This document shows positions 25,718 to 38,343 of a stretch of DNA of 64,000 nt, piece after piece (positions within the stretch are counted from its first letter, which is position 1; the number at the start of each line of letters is the position of its first letter). The stretch lies in contig OY997589.1 in the NCBI GenBank assembly GCA_963921825.1, positions 42,232,638 through 42,296,637 on the forward strand, given 5' to 3'. The stretch is from Erodium maritimum. Its lineage: Eukaryota > Streptophyta > Magnoliopsida > Geraniales > Geraniaceae. The position numbers and the translations under genes were made by a program. The notes beneath the pieces are model-generated. The model worked only from the letters and a program-made list of their open reading frames with translations. It made no database searches and was not told where the DNA came from.

Positions 25718-28407
25718 TGTCACACCCCAAATCCGGTTCTTGCCCGGACCCGAGGCATGACTAGTAATAAATGAATAAAAGATGGTAATTCAATGATTAG
25801 GTCCTGAAAATCTCCAATAAAACAAAACGAATCTGTGACACTTAGTTCAAAACACAAATAACCCTCTAGGGGTGTAATATTAATCCTCCACAAGGTTTGC
25901 TCAAAACATAAAAGTGATAAGAACGAAGTCTCTATAATGCACCCACACCGAGAAGCTCCCGAGCTTCTACTCCTCAATCAAGCCTGTAAACACAACAGTA
26001 AAATCATAGGGGTGAGCTTGCGCTCAGTAGGGAAAACACATAACAAGGTGGACCTTTAACTCAATAAAGTCAACAGCAAGACAACAAGATAGATTTCAAC
26101 AAACACAAGTAATATGTAAACCAACCAATGCCGTGGCACATGAAGTCTCCACCCTCCGATCCACATATGATGTGTCCTATCGGATTTTCCCTCAAATCCA
26201 GAGGAGACGCATAACATTGAGGCGACCGGAAACAACCCTTCGGGGCGCTTATCATCGGGATTCTCAGAAACGTCTCCAAAAGATTTTATGTCCTCGGGAT
26301 CCAAGGTACTACTCCCATAGGAAGTGTACACTTGGGCAATTCGATAATAAACAGTTAATAATTGAATAACGCACTCAAACCGAAACACGAAACAATCCAA
26401 TCCCAACAACCACCAAGTCATTGTCACACATAGCTCACACATCACCAATTCACCACAACACACAGCACACGAATCACATAATCACAACTTACCGTTCACT
26501 TACCAGTCTCGAACCAACGGGGCATCGATCACCTGATTGCACCGCTCGGTACAACCAGTCATACTCGATGCTCAAGCAACCATTCAAGCAAAACAAGTAA
26601 TCATTCGAATACAATCAACGATCAAGTACGAGTTTAATCAACCAATCAAAAGAGCCTTCAAACGAGCATTCGAACATGCAATTCCACTAGTTCCATTAGA
26701 CTCTTTAGCCTATCCACTAAGCAACCAACAACCAAGCATGTGATCCTAACACGCAACTAATCCGAGGGCTTTGCCAAGGCTCCTCTACCAGACAATCAAT
26801 TCCCAAGTATTGAAAGCGAGTTACACTAGTGATTGGCATCCTAATCGTTCACAACTAGACACTTCCGGTTATTAGTAATTGAAAGACAATTATGCTAGTT
26901 ATTCGCATCCTATAGGCATTTCTAGGACCTTTCCAATTTTATTAGCCTAACATGCATACTAATCATCATAAACGAGGGGTAAGGCTTTCCTTACCTCGAG
27001 GTCTTCCTCTCAACACTCTGACGATAAGCCCGGTGGTCACCTCTCCGTTCTTCACTCGGGTCCCGGCGTGATAAAAGCTCCTCTGACTCGTGCCCACGTT
27101 CTTCCTCCTTTCCTAGCTTGGTTCCAAGGTTTTGAACCACCAAAAGACCACAAATTAGTTTCCTCAACCAAGAGTTCTTCTCCCCAAAACACACAACAAT
27201 GTTCAGAAATGGATTAAGGATTGAAGAGGAAATGTGGGAATCAAATTGAGCTAAAAGGAAGGGTTTTGGACTCTGGGGATTTGATCCGGAATGCCATACG
27301 GGCCGTGAGGCTTGCCATGTCGGAACATGGCACGGACCCTGCCACAGGCCGGCCCGGAATCCAGCACGGAACGCGTCACAGACCGGCCCGGAGAGCGACA
27401 CGGACCGTATCAGGTCCCGTGCCGGACTCCCGCCCGTGCCGTGCCGTGTGTCGTGCCGGTACCAGGCCTGTTCCGTGCCGGGTGCCGTGCCGGTACCTGG
27501 CCCGGTCCGGGTCAGATTCCGTATCAGACCTGACCAGCTCCTTCCCCTTTCTTCCCCAACTCGAATTTCACGAAAATCTCAACACAAACTCCATTTCTAA
27601 ACTCTCCTAGCTCCAAAATAATCAACCAAAGATACCCAGCAACTACACCCTCAATGGGTTCATCAAACTTCAACCAAAACTCAGTCCAACAACCTACTTC
27701 ACTACTTCTTCTCCAAGCAATCAATCAAATAAGCAAGTTCTTCAACTTTTAAGCCAAAACCCACAAAACCCAAAGATTGGAAGTGGAAGAAATGGAGATT
27801 TGAGAGCATCCTTACCTCTAGATAGTTGAGATGGAGAAGATGGAGTGAAAATGAAGGCAAAAGGACCAAGAACAAGCTCCAAAATCCAAGCTTTCTTCTC
27901 TATCTTCTTCCTCAAGAAAGTGAGCTCCTCCTCTCCTCTCTACTTGTGATTTTCGGCTGCAACAAGAGTAAATGGGCTGAATTGTTGCTCTCTTTCCTTT
28001 AAATGACCTAAATTGTCAATTTACTCAAAAGCCCTTAAGGTCTTATCCCTTTAAAGGTAACTTAGGAGGGTATGAGGGTCATTTGAAGCTCCAACTTCCA
28101 TCCTCCAAGCCAAGCATGACAAGTGTCATGTGAGGTCACTCCTACTTAATGATTTTCCAGTTTCCCAAAATTTATCGACAATTAACCGATAAAAAGCCCG
28201 AGTTTGACCGACAGTTGACTTTGACAATATTACAGTCAAACTGAAGGAAACGACCCAACTAAGCTAACCGTGCTAATGGCTAAGCTTTTTGGGCCCCGGA
28301 AAGGTCCCGACTGACTTTCCGAGTCATCGGTTGACTTTTCCGGCCGAAAGTCAAACTTAGCTAGGATTCACCGGTTCTACCGGGATCGACCGGGGGCGGG
28401 TCCTACA
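25718..28407 (-). mobile_element. Solo LTR, Ty3/gypsy (Tekay/Del-like), duplication ATTGT
   Basis: The borders TGTCACACCCC at 25718 and GGGTCCTACA at 28407 are flanked by the exact 5-bp duplication ATTGT (25713-25717 and 28408-28412). Length is 2690 bp with no internal domain. Read in reverse it begins TGTAGGACCCGCCCCCGG, similar to the start of the LTR at 21240, hence the minus-strand call. A very GC-rich internal patch (about 27290-27535) is built from short imperfect CCGTGCCG and GGCCCGG-type repeats. The remainder is mixed to AT-rich. Confidence 0.87.
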
Positions 28408-28412
28408 ATTGT

Positions 28413-29387
28413 AGTTTTCAATTTCCGTTGTTTGTTTCCGTATTTAAATGAAGCTATTTGGTTCAATTATTGTTCAAATATCAGAGCCAAATGGATGCTC
28501 CTATATGTACGTGAAATTATTACCCCCAAATTCATATATTTACAAAACTACCCCCATTTCAGTCGACTGATTTCTCCATTTCTCATCCTCCCCTTTTCTC
28601 CGCTGAATCGGCGTTGAATGGATGCTCCTCGTCGCCACATCACTTGGTCCCAGGAAAAATAAACGATAATGTGCCTTGTTTGGCTAGAGCTAGAGGAACT
28701 TGAGAACAAATATTGGACCACGATAAATGGACACTTTGTTGCTGATAACCCCAACTTTACCCTAGGACGAACCTAGAAGTAGTTGAAGAAACATTGGGGG
28801 ATTTTCATATAAATTATAACATAAAAATATATTCACCATTTTTTGTAATTATAAAAAGGTTTATAAATGTAGATTTATACTGCTCTTTCGTAATTATTCT
28901 TAATCAAACAAATATTAAATAATAAAAAGAAGAGATAAAAAAACCACCATAGAGAGACACGTGAGCATGTGACATATTATTTTTATCAAGAGATTAAAGA
29001 CCACTATACACAATCTGTCTCTCTTCTCTAAAGGTCCAACCTCACAAACAGAGCCTTAAGTTTCCGACTAGTCGGATGGGTCAGCGAGTTCGACGTTTTT
29101 TTGTAGATTTTAGGATCTAGGCGTGGACTTTTACCACCTTGACCATAACAGGTTGTATGAGGACGTAAGTAATTTGTCAAACCTTGTAATTCTTGTTTTT
29201 AATAGTAATTTTCAATATTGTCTTGTGTGTACTCTTCTTCTAACAAGGGGTATCAGAGTCAAATTATCTTAGGCTCATTAAATACTTCTACTTGGGTTCA
29301 AGATGGCAGATAAAGATTTCAAAAACACAAATACGAAATCAACATGTTTGTCCATATCGATAAGGTTTGTGATACCAAACATAATTT
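28413..29387. other. No gene recognised
   Basis: Sequence to the right of the second solo LTR. A short ATG frame at 28618 (MDAPRRHITWSQEK) recalls the start of plant Myb/SANT-like transposon-associated proteins but stops after 14 codons. The rest is AT-rich with nothing recognisable. Confidence 0.4.
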
Positions 29388-30880
29388 TTTTGGTTTTTTT
29401 TCATCAGCAAAACATATTATAAAAAACTTATCTTTCAGAGAACGAAAGATAAGACACAGGGGCAAAGCCTTTACATGAGCACCAAACTAGTTTTGGCCTA
29501 AACGGATTAAGTCAAAAGACTAAACAAGTCTCGACTTCAAACCAAACCACAAATCCTAAAAGGATCGTACCAGTACAAAGAAAGATCATTTCTATCAAAA
29601 GATCATCGACAACCCAATAAAGGCGATAACCAGAGAACTAAGGTCTTAGAACCATATTTTACAATCAGTACTAAACAAGTAAACATAAAAATAAAGTCTA
29701 GAACCCGAATTTTACAACCATAAAGCATACAAAACTAATATAGGTGCACAACCAATATTTTCCAACCATTAAGCTCAAAACTGCAACCACCGCACTAACT
29801 TCCAACCTCCACTCAAAACACCCCCAAAACAGTCCCTTAACAACAACAATCACCACACCCATAACCGACATCTACTATGTAACCTCACAACTTACACGAA
29901 CTTGTAAGAACCACCTCATCTCATCAAAACCACCCACTCACAAAGTAGGATGGACACCGACACGTCGACGATCAATACCGTAAAACAGGAAAGATAGTCT
30001 GGTGATAAAAATCACCAGAACTCAAAAATCCATAGAAAAGAAACTTCTCAACTTCATAGAAAGCCTCAAAGACCTATAACAACTCGTCGGTGGCCAACCA
30101 TTGATCACCGAGCCCCAAACCAACCATGTGAAGGGGAAACAGAGAAATATGAAATGAATCTAGATGTAGGATACGAGTAGTGTAACGACAAGTGAGTAAG
30201 AGAGTGTAAATATGTTGTTACCAACTGAAACATGGAGAAGAGTCCTGGAAACATCTTCGACTCTACCGAGAAACAGCCAAAGCAAGACCGTCATGGCACA
30301 TCACCCGAGGGGAGGATCCTCACTGAGACCGAAAACAGAACATGTCATGAGGGGCAAAACTCGTCCCCACTTTCCATATCTCGTATCTTCTGCTTCAAAG
30401 AAGCGAGTTTGGTACCACTCCACCGAGAAACAGGAGCCGCCAAGCAAAGAAACCGATCGGGGAGGCCAGAGCACGGCAAGCGAAGTCGATACCGAGGGAG
30501 GAGACAACGATGACCAACACCAAAAAAGTCGTTGCAGAGACCTTCCCAGAAGGTCTCAAATTGCCTAAAGAGGCGCATCGCGAGGCGGACGACCGGATGA
30601 AGAAAATGGTCGGAGGTTGACGGAGGCACGAAAGAGTAAAGCTAATGCCCAAAGGAGAAGCAGACGAAGCCGACATTGAGCTCCCTTCCGGGTCCGACCA
30701 AAAACAGAGGAAAGGCGAGGAAGAGAAGGAGGGAGAAGAAGCGCGAACCGAAGAAGCAAATCTCGAACAAACAAGAACAGAGCAAAGAGAAAGAAGTAGA
30801 AGAAGAAGAAGGACACGGAGTCAAGGTCCAATGAATGTGACAAAATGAAGTAGACTGTTTGTTTTTACACGGTCTCATCA
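29388..30880 (-). mobile_element. Putative LINE-derived segment, minus strand
   Basis: The left edge (GGTTTTTTTTCATCAGC near 29390) is, on the minus strand, GCTGATGAAAAAAAACC, the usual plant LINE 3' tail. The body is rich in C and A on the plus strand (GT-rich sense strand) with overlapping minus-strand frames of 79-94 codons at 30345-30881, low complexity and without reverse transcriptase motifs. The right boundary is set by the end of the purine-rich tract and is approximate. No target-site duplication was confirmed. Confidence 0.45.
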
Positions 30881-31034
30881 TTCATATTGAAGAAAAGAAT
30901 GATGTGTTAATGTATCGTTAACATCAATGAAAACTTTTTGGAAATCCTATCAAATGTCACGGCCTCCTCGTTTTGTTCTTTAGTCTAAGTTTAAAATATT
31001 GAAGTAGGATCCGAAAATGTATAAAGTGTCTATG

Positions 31035-31375
31035 GATAATTTTCCAAAACTACCTTAAAGTTTCGTCCACAAATGAGTTCATGCACAAAGTTTCGTCCAC
31101 GCTGTGTGGCTACCATGAAGTGTTGTCCACAACTTTATTCAGTTTTGACGTAATAGGGATGTTCAGAATAATGGTTTGGGGCCTCTGGGCAGTGCTTCCC
31201 CGATTGAATAGAAGTGTGGACAAAACTTCTATACACCCACAAAAGTATGGGCAAAACTTCAATGCACCCACAAAAGCGTGGACAAAACTTCAGGGTAGCC
31301 ACACAATGTGGACAAAACTTTGTGCATCAACTCGTTTGTGGATGAAACCTTAGGGTAGTTTTGGACAATTATCCC
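31035..31375. mobile_element. Mutator-like MITE with 11-bp duplication
   Basis: The left arm (GATAATTTTCCAAAACTACC from 31035) and right arm (GGTAGTTTTGGACAATTATC ending about 31373) are inverted complements for about 100 bp. The direct repeat AAGTGTCTATG lies at 31024-31034 and 31376-31386. The arms contain repeated GTGGACAAAACTT-like phrases. Length 341 bp; no coding capacity. Confidence 0.8.
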
Positions 31376-31386
31376 AAGTGTCTATG

Positions 31387-31984
31387 CTTGATCACCTGAA
31401 AAAAGATTTAGAGGAGTTGTTGAATTGGAGGCATATGCCTTTTTTTTTTTCTTACTAAATGTGTGGGAACTAGTCTTTTCCATATACTTATATTAACTTG
31501 GAAAGGCGCCTCTTTTGCGAATGTGTTGTTTTCTCCAAGGGAGGGGACATGTGAGCCTCTTTATTTGCAGTCTGGCTCGGGTGATTCATTTGTTCAGAAG
31601 CTGCATGTGTTTCTTCTTAAGCTAGGTTGCTTCAAATAACCAAACTCCTTACAAATACCAGGTTTTTGTGATTAACAGAAGGATATATAAAGTTCAATAT
31701 ATTTAACTCCTTGCTAAAGATATGAAGTTGAGTAGATTACTTGTCAATTATTGGTCACGGTGAAAGCTGGGTTCTGGAGAGATGAGGTTTTAAATCTCAA
31801 ATATCTTAGATTTTTTCACACAAAAAAAAAATTGATCAGCAATTTTGTATTATATCAAGCCTTCGCAAAAAAACACAAGTAAGGGAGAAACCCTTCAAAA
31901 GTAGCTTACAACAAAGGACACTGAATCAACGGATTTTTTCAATTGTTCGCAGAATTTTGGACCGCATGCCTATAGGAAGAGAAG
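31387..31984. other. No gene recognised
   Basis: AT-rich intergenic sequence. Near 31830 a phrase (AAAAAAATTGATCAGCAA) resembles the one that opens the next segment at about 31990, so fragments of the same repeat family may be present twice. Confidence 0.35.
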
Positions 31985-33740
31985 TATTAAAAAAAAATTG
32001 ATCTAACAATTTTTGTTTTATAAAAGACCAAGTTTTCAAAGTGAAAAACAAGACCAAGGGTGAACCCCTCAAGTACAAACCTGAGCATGCCATATAAGCA
32101 CCTCAAAACCCGAACAACAGTCCCATATAATGAGTACAACAGAGGTCTCCCGACCTAAATTTTGCTAACCTGAAGAGCAACACAAGTAGAGTCTGCTTAA
32201 CCTAGCAGCTCGAACCAAACAAGGGGTGTTACAACTCCAACAACAACACAAACACGAGCACTTAAACAAGGAAGCCTCAAAAAACAGACAACTTAAACAA
32301 AAGCAAACCTAAACAAAACAACATGTCATAAACTTAAATAAACCACCTTGAAGCTCAAAACTAAAAACTACCCAACAACAAGAACATAACAGACCCGAAC
32401 ATTCCACAATGGAACCTCTCCCAGGAAAGTAGACACCAGATCAAAACAAGCAAAAAAAAACAGAGAACAGAGAAAGTAAAACCCAGCAACACCAAACGCT
32501 GCCAAGGTCTCCCCCAAAGCACCACCAATCTAGGTCTGTAGCTGCACCAGGCCTAAGGCACTAAAACAGTGTCTCGCCACCGGCCAACACCGGAGCAAAG
32601 AGTTAGGACAAAACAACCTCACCCCTCGGTTCAAGCACAAATCCCCCACTAATCAATCCAAAAATTCTTCAAAAAAAGCTCAAGGGTTTTAACACTCCAC
32701 GTTGGCCAACACCACCCGTGAAGCCCCGTCCTCAAAAGGACTCGGGGAACAAAAGACTAATGGAAGAAAGTAGGAAAAAAAAGATGTGGAACCGAAGGAG
32801 AAGTGTTTAAGAGTAGCCATACCAGGGTCAAAATGAAAACTGTCCGTGAGGTAGACGACAAGGAGGTGGAGCAAATACAGAAGCGGGAGCGAACCAACCA
32901 CCAGAATCACCAACAGTCCTAACCCTCCATAGCAAAGCCAAACTCCGGAAACGCTACCCACGATGACAGAGAGGTGGGCCACCACAGAAATCTCCGCGGA
33001 GAAGAACGAACCTCCCAAACTGATGAAGCAACGAGGGAAAAGATCCTGCAGTCGACCCATCGGCCCTGACAGCCCCGAAATCAACCAGATCCACCACGAA
33101 TCTCACGCGAGAAAACGCCTCCCACTATAGATTGAAAGTCTCACCGAAGGCACCCAAGGAATCAATAGCCGAAGAGGTGCTGGAAGGCGGGAGGAAGGGA
33201 GAAGGGTACATAGCTAAAACGAAGAAAGATAAGGGTAAGAGGGGGAAAACGAAAAGGAAAAACCCGCTGGCATTGAACTTGGTCCTGGCCCTATCGTCGG
33301 ATTCAGGAGGGGGCGACGGGAGAGAAGAACGACTATGATTTTTTTCTCTCTCCAAAATCCCAGCCACGGCCATACCCCGATACCTCTTACGAGCTTGTAA
33401 GACATCGATCTGTCCCGAAAAGAATAGATCCATGCCGGACAAGGGTCGGGAAGGACCGATCTATCGTCCAAAGGACCATATCTAAAGGGGCAAGGTTTAA
33501 GCGAGGGAAAACGAAGAGGAAGAGCGAACTAGGGAGAAAAGGTCGAAGACAGGGGAAAGGAGAAGAAGAGAAGCAAGGGGAAGTAGGAGGGAAGCCACCG
33601 CCACCGTCACGGCTCTAGAGGAGACCAAATCGAACGCCGGCGGCGCCGATGAGTTCGGTTAGGATTGCGAACCAAAGAGAGAAGGGAGAGCGTTTTTCTA
33701 GAGAGAGAAAAGGGCTTTAACATCCCTTAAAACGCACTGC
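31985..33740 (-). mobile_element. Putative LINE-derived segment, minus strand
   Basis: Same character as the neighbouring 29388-30880 segment: C/A-rich plus strand, a left edge near 31995 with an A/T tract and ACAATTTTTGTTTTAT. Minus-strand open frames of 131 codons (32689-33084) and 105 codons (33125-33442) are present, and a CT-rich 5' leader on the minus strand near 33700. No catalytic motif is visible. Boundaries are approximate. Confidence 0.4.
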
Positions 33741-34176
33741 TAGAGGCGTCTTTAAATTATCTACTCCGATGCTTGTCTTAATTAATGGAGTCCTATGAGT
33801 GGCTTAAGTGATGAGTTGGTGTGGATATATGACTCAAAGGTTTCTCAGTAAACAAGTTGTGTGAATTCCAAGGTCATATGCTATCTCTTCTAAAGGTTAA
33901 TAGTCAATTCTTTTCTGAAATGTGAGCAACACTTGCAATGAAGAAAGGGTTGAGTTCCTCAGCTAAACTTATATCCACAATCTCGTACGACTGTTTACCA
34001 TTTATTCATAAATTGACCCAAACGTGGTCCGATCAAGCCATTAAGAGTTAAGTGTGTCTTGAAACAAACAGATACTCAAAATCATTTCCCTACTAAGCAG
34101 AATAACATGGTCCCCTAGATGATACGAAAGACTAAAATCAAGGGAGTGACATCCAAATAAGAGTTTTTACTCTTTT
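33741..34176. other. Intergenic; 3' flank of the hydrolase gene
   Basis: No coding signal recognised. The part next to 34177 would include the 3' UTR of the minus-strand hydrolase gene. Confidence 0.4.
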
Positions 34177-37100
34177 TCAGTTGACAAACTTTGCAAACCA
34201 CTTGAACATATCCTGATGGGCCTCATCTGCACACTTAACCGCTATTTCATCTTCAACCTCATACCTCACAGTCCACCCATGTGCAACCTTTGGGTATATC
34301 TTTACTAACCCTTCAACCTGTTGTCAAACCAAAGATCATCACTCAACAGAATGATTTTTCTTTACAATGTCCACACCTTATCTCCCTCACCAACAGACTG
34401 GCATGGACAGAATCCGGTATATGGTTTATGGTCAAAGAACTTAGACAATTTATTCACAGACCCATATTTAGTTACTAGGTATTTCTGCCCATAAAATCAA
34501 GAAACAAAAAATATATATTTATTTCTTTTTGAAACAGATTTTCATAGAATGTTTTTTAGTTACATCGATATTACCTCTACGAGAAAAATGTTTTTGAGGT
34601 ACTTCTACAGTCAGATCACGCTTCCCAGTAACAAATCAACAAAATATGGAAGCAGTATAAAAAGTAGAGGGATCCTAAATAATGTCTGGCCCAGGGATTC
34701 TTTCATACAAGGTATAATCATAAAGAGAGAACTGGTAGACGACCCCAAATGCATGCCTTTTTATAAGACTGCTGAACTTATTTCGTATTAGGTGTAAACA
34801 AAAGAAGGGAATTTAAGGTTGTTTTGTAACTTGTATCATGTCACTACGTCTTTTGAAACTTGAATCAAGCCACCTCTTTAAACGTTATTTCAGTATCAAT
34901 TCACCACTATAAACTTAGGCTTTGCATCAATTTTAGCCTAGCCTTGTCAAAAATGAAAGAAAAAATCGCAGTTTTTTCAAAGAAAAAAGAATACTTTTTG
35001 AATATTTTTTTAAAATTCCGAAAAATGACACCATGTTCTTCGAATATTCATTTATTTTCAAAACTTTCCACATTTTCAATTGTTTAAACTATTTTTTCAA
35101 CATTTTACAAAAAAAAAAAGTCCCCCATTTCCAATTGTTTAAACTATTTTTTCAACATTTTACAAAAAAAGAAGTCCCCCATTTCCAATTGTTTAGACAG
35201 TGATACAAAAATAACGTTTAGGGCGGTGACTTATTCAAGTTTCAAAAAACGTAGTGACATGATACAGGTTCCAAAAGAGAGCCGTAGTGAAGTGTAAGTT
35301 CCCCTTAAAAGTAATATCTCACTCAGGAGTTTCTTACTACAGTTCCAGGTTCGTACCTCAGGTTTAGAATTTAACACCTCCTCAAACTGTTTCAAGAGCT
35401 CTGGCGGAGAAAGTTGGTCAAACTCAGCTCCCAGTGCTGCAATGGGAACCTTAACTCCTGAAAGTGAATTCGGTTATATGTTAGCAATTGAACAATAGAG
35501 ATACAAAAAAAAGGTGAGATTCGTAAAAGGTCTGAAAAAGAATTATACTAGGGAACCACTCCCACAATCAATATATGCAATAATATAATTTAAATACAGA
35601 TGCACAAGCCCAGAAACAACTTTGCACAAGTACTCAACAATTGAAATAGGCAGGATAACAGAAAAACTAAAAGAAAACCCAAAGCAAATTTGTAAAATAG
35701 ATATTTTTTTACAGAAGTTTAACTAACCTCTAGTTCAAGTTGTTGTTTACAAACACACATGCACAAAGAAATAAAAAATAATGAAAAAGTCAACCAATAA
35801 TCTAATAAAACTATAATATGGCAGTCAAATATTTCAGGATATTGATACCATTAATATCCTCCACAGTGACAAATGAGGGATGCAGCATAACAGCAGCTTG
35901 AATAAAATTGGTCTTTGCTAACTCAACCACAACTTTACCTGAGAAAAACACAAATTTTATGTTCAACGGGTTAGATCATATACGTGTGAAGTACAATGTT
36001 CGTGGCAATCAAGGAGTCAAATGAGAAAATAGAAAATATAAAACTCACCTCCCCAACAAAAGCCTGCAGCACCAATGGCAGTTATACCTTTACTTTTCAG
36101 AGCTTCAATTATGGGTTTTGCCTCTTCAAAACCCTTATCCTATAATAATTATTAAACTGGCTTTAAACACAAAACAAAATTACAGCAAGTGCTGTCGTTT
36201 CATGAAATTCGCAAAGTTAGGACAACTGTTGTTGGTAGTGATACAAAGGTGGAGCTCAGCCTTGTCATCATTGTTAAAGATCCATATATTGTTTGCAATA
36301 GCAACAAAAAGGGGAGCTAAGTTCTCATAAACACATTCAGCCTGTCTGACATGAGAATCTCCTATCAAACGCCACAGAAGATTGTATTTCAAATAAACCA
36401 AAGTGGTGAATTTGATATTTGTGGCATGCTTTCTTTACCAATAATGATAACATAGGTATTTGGGGAAATGACTATGTATAACACTGAACTATGCAGAATT
36501 TACTAATCACAATGGTGAACTAAAAATGTACCAATTCACATCAGTGAACTTTTTTGCACCGTCACTAGTGTGGTTAAAAATATGTTAAATGGATGAAATA
36601 GCCTTATGTGAAAGTAATAGTTCACCACAATGAACATTACAAATTATACACTTCTAAACTGTTATATATAAAAGTATAACAGTTACCATCGACTTAAATT
36701 TTTGAAATTGCACCTTTCATTGGGCCATTTTAGTCATTAAACAAAGGTTTTAACGGAGTTAGTCATAGTGCTACTTCAAAAAAATCGCCAATGTGAATTG
36801 ATACACTTTTAAGTTCACCGTTGTAAAGTGTAAAAGTTGCATAGTTCACCATTGTGAATTGTGATTTCCCCCGAGTTATTTTCTAAGACTGTAGTTAGAA
36901 AAATAGGACCTACCATTCCATGATCTTTTAACCAAACTTGTATAGGTCTCTCAGCATTGTCACGTACAAAAGGATCTCCATGTATGAAGTCAGGAACCAC
37001 TGCATAAAACCCAGCAGCTGCAACCTTGTCGGCAAGTTTCCTTCAGGGTAGAAAATGTTTCTTTAGTAATTCCACAAACACATAAATCTAATGAAAATAA

Positions 37101-38251
37101 TTCGAACCAATACACTGGAATAAAGACAGAGCAAATCACAACATTATACTATAAAAAGTGTATCTAGCCAACTAAAATATCTCCAACAAGGAACTTAAAC
37201 ATGACTGTCACAAACCGTGCAAAAACTACTAGAATAAAGATACTGACTTAGTGCAACGACGCTTCGATATCGACAAGCATGACATTCGCATGTTTCAAAT
37301 TATTGTAACAAAAATGTACAAGGTTGCCGACCAACTTGGCCTAGGTAGCATCCACTTTATCTGTGTCAATTGGAAACAAGGCCCGACCATTTCACAAAGC
37401 CACAAAGCATTAGCAATTCTGAATTGTCGTGGCACAGCTAAAACAAATTAAGATGTTTGTGTTACCGGACCATGAACTTGATACATCTTGTGCATTATAT
37501 TCATGGTTTTCCCTTATATCCATCCATCATACTCAGGAATCAAAACATGTATCCAATCACATAAGCCCAGATATATGATAACAATAACTACTGAAAGTCT
37601 GAACCGACTTACCATGGAAAAACTCAAACCAATTCGATTATGCACAACAGTGCAAAAATTGAACATTAAGCAACCCAAACATCTATAGTTGGAGGGTAAA
37701 AAAAAAGGGAAAACGTCATTTCCTAGCCCAGTTCGAAAGGTCATTTGCACATCTAACTGTGCTCCACCCTAACACAAATGTGATATTTTGTTACAAAAAG
37801 TAGCATAAAGGTGATATTTTGTTACAAATCCTAGCCCCTTTTTCATAATTATTTTACACTGTATTTTTTGTAAACATGTACCACCTTTGTTTTCGGATCT
37901 GTCATAAAAGGTGGAGCGCGGTTATAATATGCAAACTATCTTTCTGACTAAACTGGAATGGACGTTATCCCTAAAAAACACGGAAATAGGGAAATCAGTA
38001 ATACCTTAAGTTAGGAGCTTCATATCCTGCAAGATGAGGCCCAAATTAGAAAATGAAAATAACAAAAGAGAAAGCAAGAAAAAGCGATGAATTGAATGTT
38101 GACCATAAACATCAGAAATGAGGATGATGGCGCGCTTGGAATCAGGAGAGCCAGAGAGGTAGGAGCTGAGGCCGCCGAGGTGGTCGACATGACCAGCTCC
38201 GGAGTTAGGGTTTAGAGCCGGAGGGTTAGCGCAGCACTGAGGTCCGGCCAT
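34177..38251 (-). CDS. Dienelactone hydrolase family protein
   Basis: An alpha/beta hydrolase of the DLH family (the group containing Arabidopsis At3g23570/At3g23600-type proteins). The physiological substrate in plants is not settled and nothing here decides it. Seven minus-strand coding exons, all GT-AG and phase-consistent: 38251-38104, 38026-38005, 37040-36914, 36139-36049, 35938-35849, 35457-35357 and 34317-34177. They give 239 residues, which is full length for the family. The start MAGPQCCANPP is the family N-terminus. Catalytic residues by motif are the nucleophile Cys127 in GFCWGG, Asp173 in AEFDQLSP, and His206 in VAHGWTVR. No signal peptide or membrane segment is seen, so it is probably cytosolic. 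Exon 2 is only 22 bp. The introns carry at least three MITE-like inverted repeats, but all exons are intact. Confidence 0.95.
34805..35310. mobile_element. MITE in the last intron of the hydrolase gene
   Basis: The left arm GTATCATGTCACTACGTC (about 34836) and right arm GACATGATAC with preceding AACGTAGT (about 35252-35271) are inverted complements, and similarity extends for more than 100 bp (AAACTTGAAT / ATTCAAGTTT, AACGTTATTT / AAATAACGTT). Between the arms a unit of about 67 bp containing CAATTGTTTAAACTATTTTT is tandemly repeated about 2.5 times (35069-35200). Confidence 0.7.
36460..36875. mobile_element. MITE in intron 3 of the hydrolase gene
   Basis: The outer ends GGGGAAAT (36465) and ATTTCCCC (36864-36871) are inverted complements, as are CACAATGGTGAAC and GTTCACCATTGTG inside them. 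Further inverted phrases (CCAATTCACATCAGTGAAC on the left, GTGAATTGATACAC on the right) support a roughly 415-bp foldback. No clear duplication. Confidence 0.6.
37707..37971. mobile_element. Possible MITE in intron 2 of the hydrolase gene
   Basis: The left AGGGAAAACGTCATTTCC and the inverted complement of the right end (AGGGATAACGTCCATTCC) agree at most positions, and TGCTCCACC inside the left arm pairs with GGTGGAGCG on the right. The arms are diverged, so this is tentative. Confidence 0.45.
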
Positions 38252-38313
38252 TGAGAAACACTCCTTGTCCTTGCTTGTTTGTTACGACGCTTCCACACCC
38301 GACACAAACATCT

Positions 38314-38343
38314 ATCCATATATATATATATATATATATGGAT
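38314..38343. repeat. 30-bp perfect palindrome built on (AT)11
   Basis: ATCC, eleven AT dinucleotides, then GGAT form a perfect palindrome 63 bases upstream of the hydrolase start codon, in its probable leader or core promoter. Confidence 0.9.
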
